64,000 nucleotides of DNA, taken from assembly GCA_003956705.1 (NCBI GenBank), contig QZCP01000106.1:1-64000 (forward strand), read 5' to 3'. The notes under the pieces were generated by a model that saw nothing but the letters and a program-made list of their open reading frames with translations, searched no databases and was not told where the DNA came from. The position numbers were made by a program, and so were the translations under genes. Below, one piece after another: positions 63,347 through 64,000 of the stretch; positions within the stretch are counted from its first letter, which is position 1; every line of letters begins with the position of its first letter. Origin of the DNA: Brevipalpus yothersi (lineage: Eukaryota; Arthropoda; Arachnida; Trombidiformes; Tenuipalpidae).

Positions 63347-63426
63347 AAGGCTGGCAGTAACACGTTGGAAGCACGCAACCGGGCAGCGAACAGGGAGAAA
63401 GGAGGAGAGAGCGGCAGGGAGGAGAG

Positions 63427-63444
63427 AGAGAGAGAGAGAGAGAG
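63427..63444. repeat. short (GA)n tract
   Basis: GA run of about 18 bases near the right end. Confidence 0.85.
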
Positions 63445-64000
63445 AAAATCTCGATAGAAATACAGATGAAGAGGGATCTGTTGGAAGATGATGATTGTGG
63501 ATACAATCATGTATTAATTGGTAACACATTATATCACATAGTGTAGTGTGTGTAGTGTTTGAATTCGAAAAGACTTACATTCTGTTCAATACATGATCAG
63601 TCGCCTGATTTTCGGTGAGTAGGGTGATATCTTCTCTGGATCATCAGTTTTTTTCTTCCTCATCAATTGAACATCCTTATCGATTCCAGTACAAAATTGA
63701 ATGGGAGATGTCAGTTGTTCGCCAGTAGTGCTCTTCGGAATACTCGTAAAATATTATATCATGATACTCGAGATATTTTGAGCTATATTTTATCCGTATT
63801 ATTTTCCTCAAATATCCTATTTCTTACATCGTTCACATTTTCATCTCGTTTACAGAAGTACAACACCGAAGACAATCAAACGAATATTAAAAGCTACAAA
63901 AAATTATCTACCCAAAACGAAAAGTTCTTCCTCAAAGTTTCAAAGTTTTCCATCTTCTACTTTCGATTGGACAAATCTTAAATCAAGACAAAAAAGTCAA

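Larger units (their letters stand above)
59594..64000. other. right end: no intact gene, scattered coding-like fragments
   Basis: Contains short frames with protein-like composition on both strands: minus about 60600-60800 (SSSITISWETIDSFKVWL), minus about 61240-61365 (ALVYESLWEQSNLNIDHY), plus about 62305-62500 (HHDGDKFIQSELHPYRQ), plus about 62818-62984 (SEAENFFKSVHDAVEELS). None has a start, a conserved motif and splice sites together. They may be exons of a fast-evolving gene or decayed element remains. I cannot decide. Confidence 0.35.

Noticed and set aside
1..64000. CRISPR arrays, bacterial operons, tRNA and rRNA genes
   Set aside because: The genome is eukaryotic. I looked for B-box-like tRNA motifs and rRNA-like conserved blocks and saw none, though a covariance-model scan would be the decisive test.

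Overview
This is a window of a eukaryotic, AT-rich nuclear genome. Spliced genes with GT-AG introns, long non-coding stretches, very frequent (GA)n/(TC)n microsatellites, and proteins with Ser, Asn, His and Gln homopolymers all point that way. The gene content (an amidated neuropeptide precursor, a class C orphan receptor and an SLC17 transporter) fits an arthropod. An acariform mite is my best guess, by inference only. Two runs of N (26069-26584 and 54622-55068) are assembly gaps, each inside a (TC)n/(GA)n tract.

Layout. 627-1199 (minus) is a single-coding-exon prepropeptide ending in an LRW-Gly-Arg amidation site, most like a short neuropeptide F-type precursor. 7424-44339 (minus) is a very large gene with nine recognisable coding exons whose splice phases all agree. 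It encodes a GPR158/GPR179-type class C receptor: Cache domain, Cys-rich EGF-like region, seven membrane segments and a short tail. Its first intron found here (33633-42561) carries, on the plus strand, a complete five-exon SLC17-family transporter gene of 513 residues (35416-37333). That gene has tiny introns, unlike its kilobase-scale host introns.

To the right the locus is dense but less clear. At 44808-45415 (plus) a 9-base first coding exon joins a well-formed exon for a soluble protein I do not recognise. At 45528-46734 (plus) two phase-matched exons encode the C-terminal half of a small membrane protein. On the minus strand three coding-like exons (53988-54078, 48632-48756, 48151-48320) are phase-compatible. 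They may be the start of another gene, or 5' exons of the receptor. A pair of stable hairpins lies at 49602-49682.

From about 56.7 kb to the end no intact gene is recognisable. 56.7-59.6 kb is strongly pyrimidine-rich on the plus strand, and its minus strand holds broken coding-like fragments. 60.5-63.1 kb has further short coding-like pieces on both strands.

How the genes fit together: the neuropeptide and the receptor suggest a neurally expressed region. The nested transporter belongs to a family that includes vesicular glutamate transporters and sialin, but it lacks a glutamate that is important in those proteins, so its substrate is open. The human receptor homologue GPR158 is reported to sense glycine. 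Any functional link between receptor and nested transporter is speculation.
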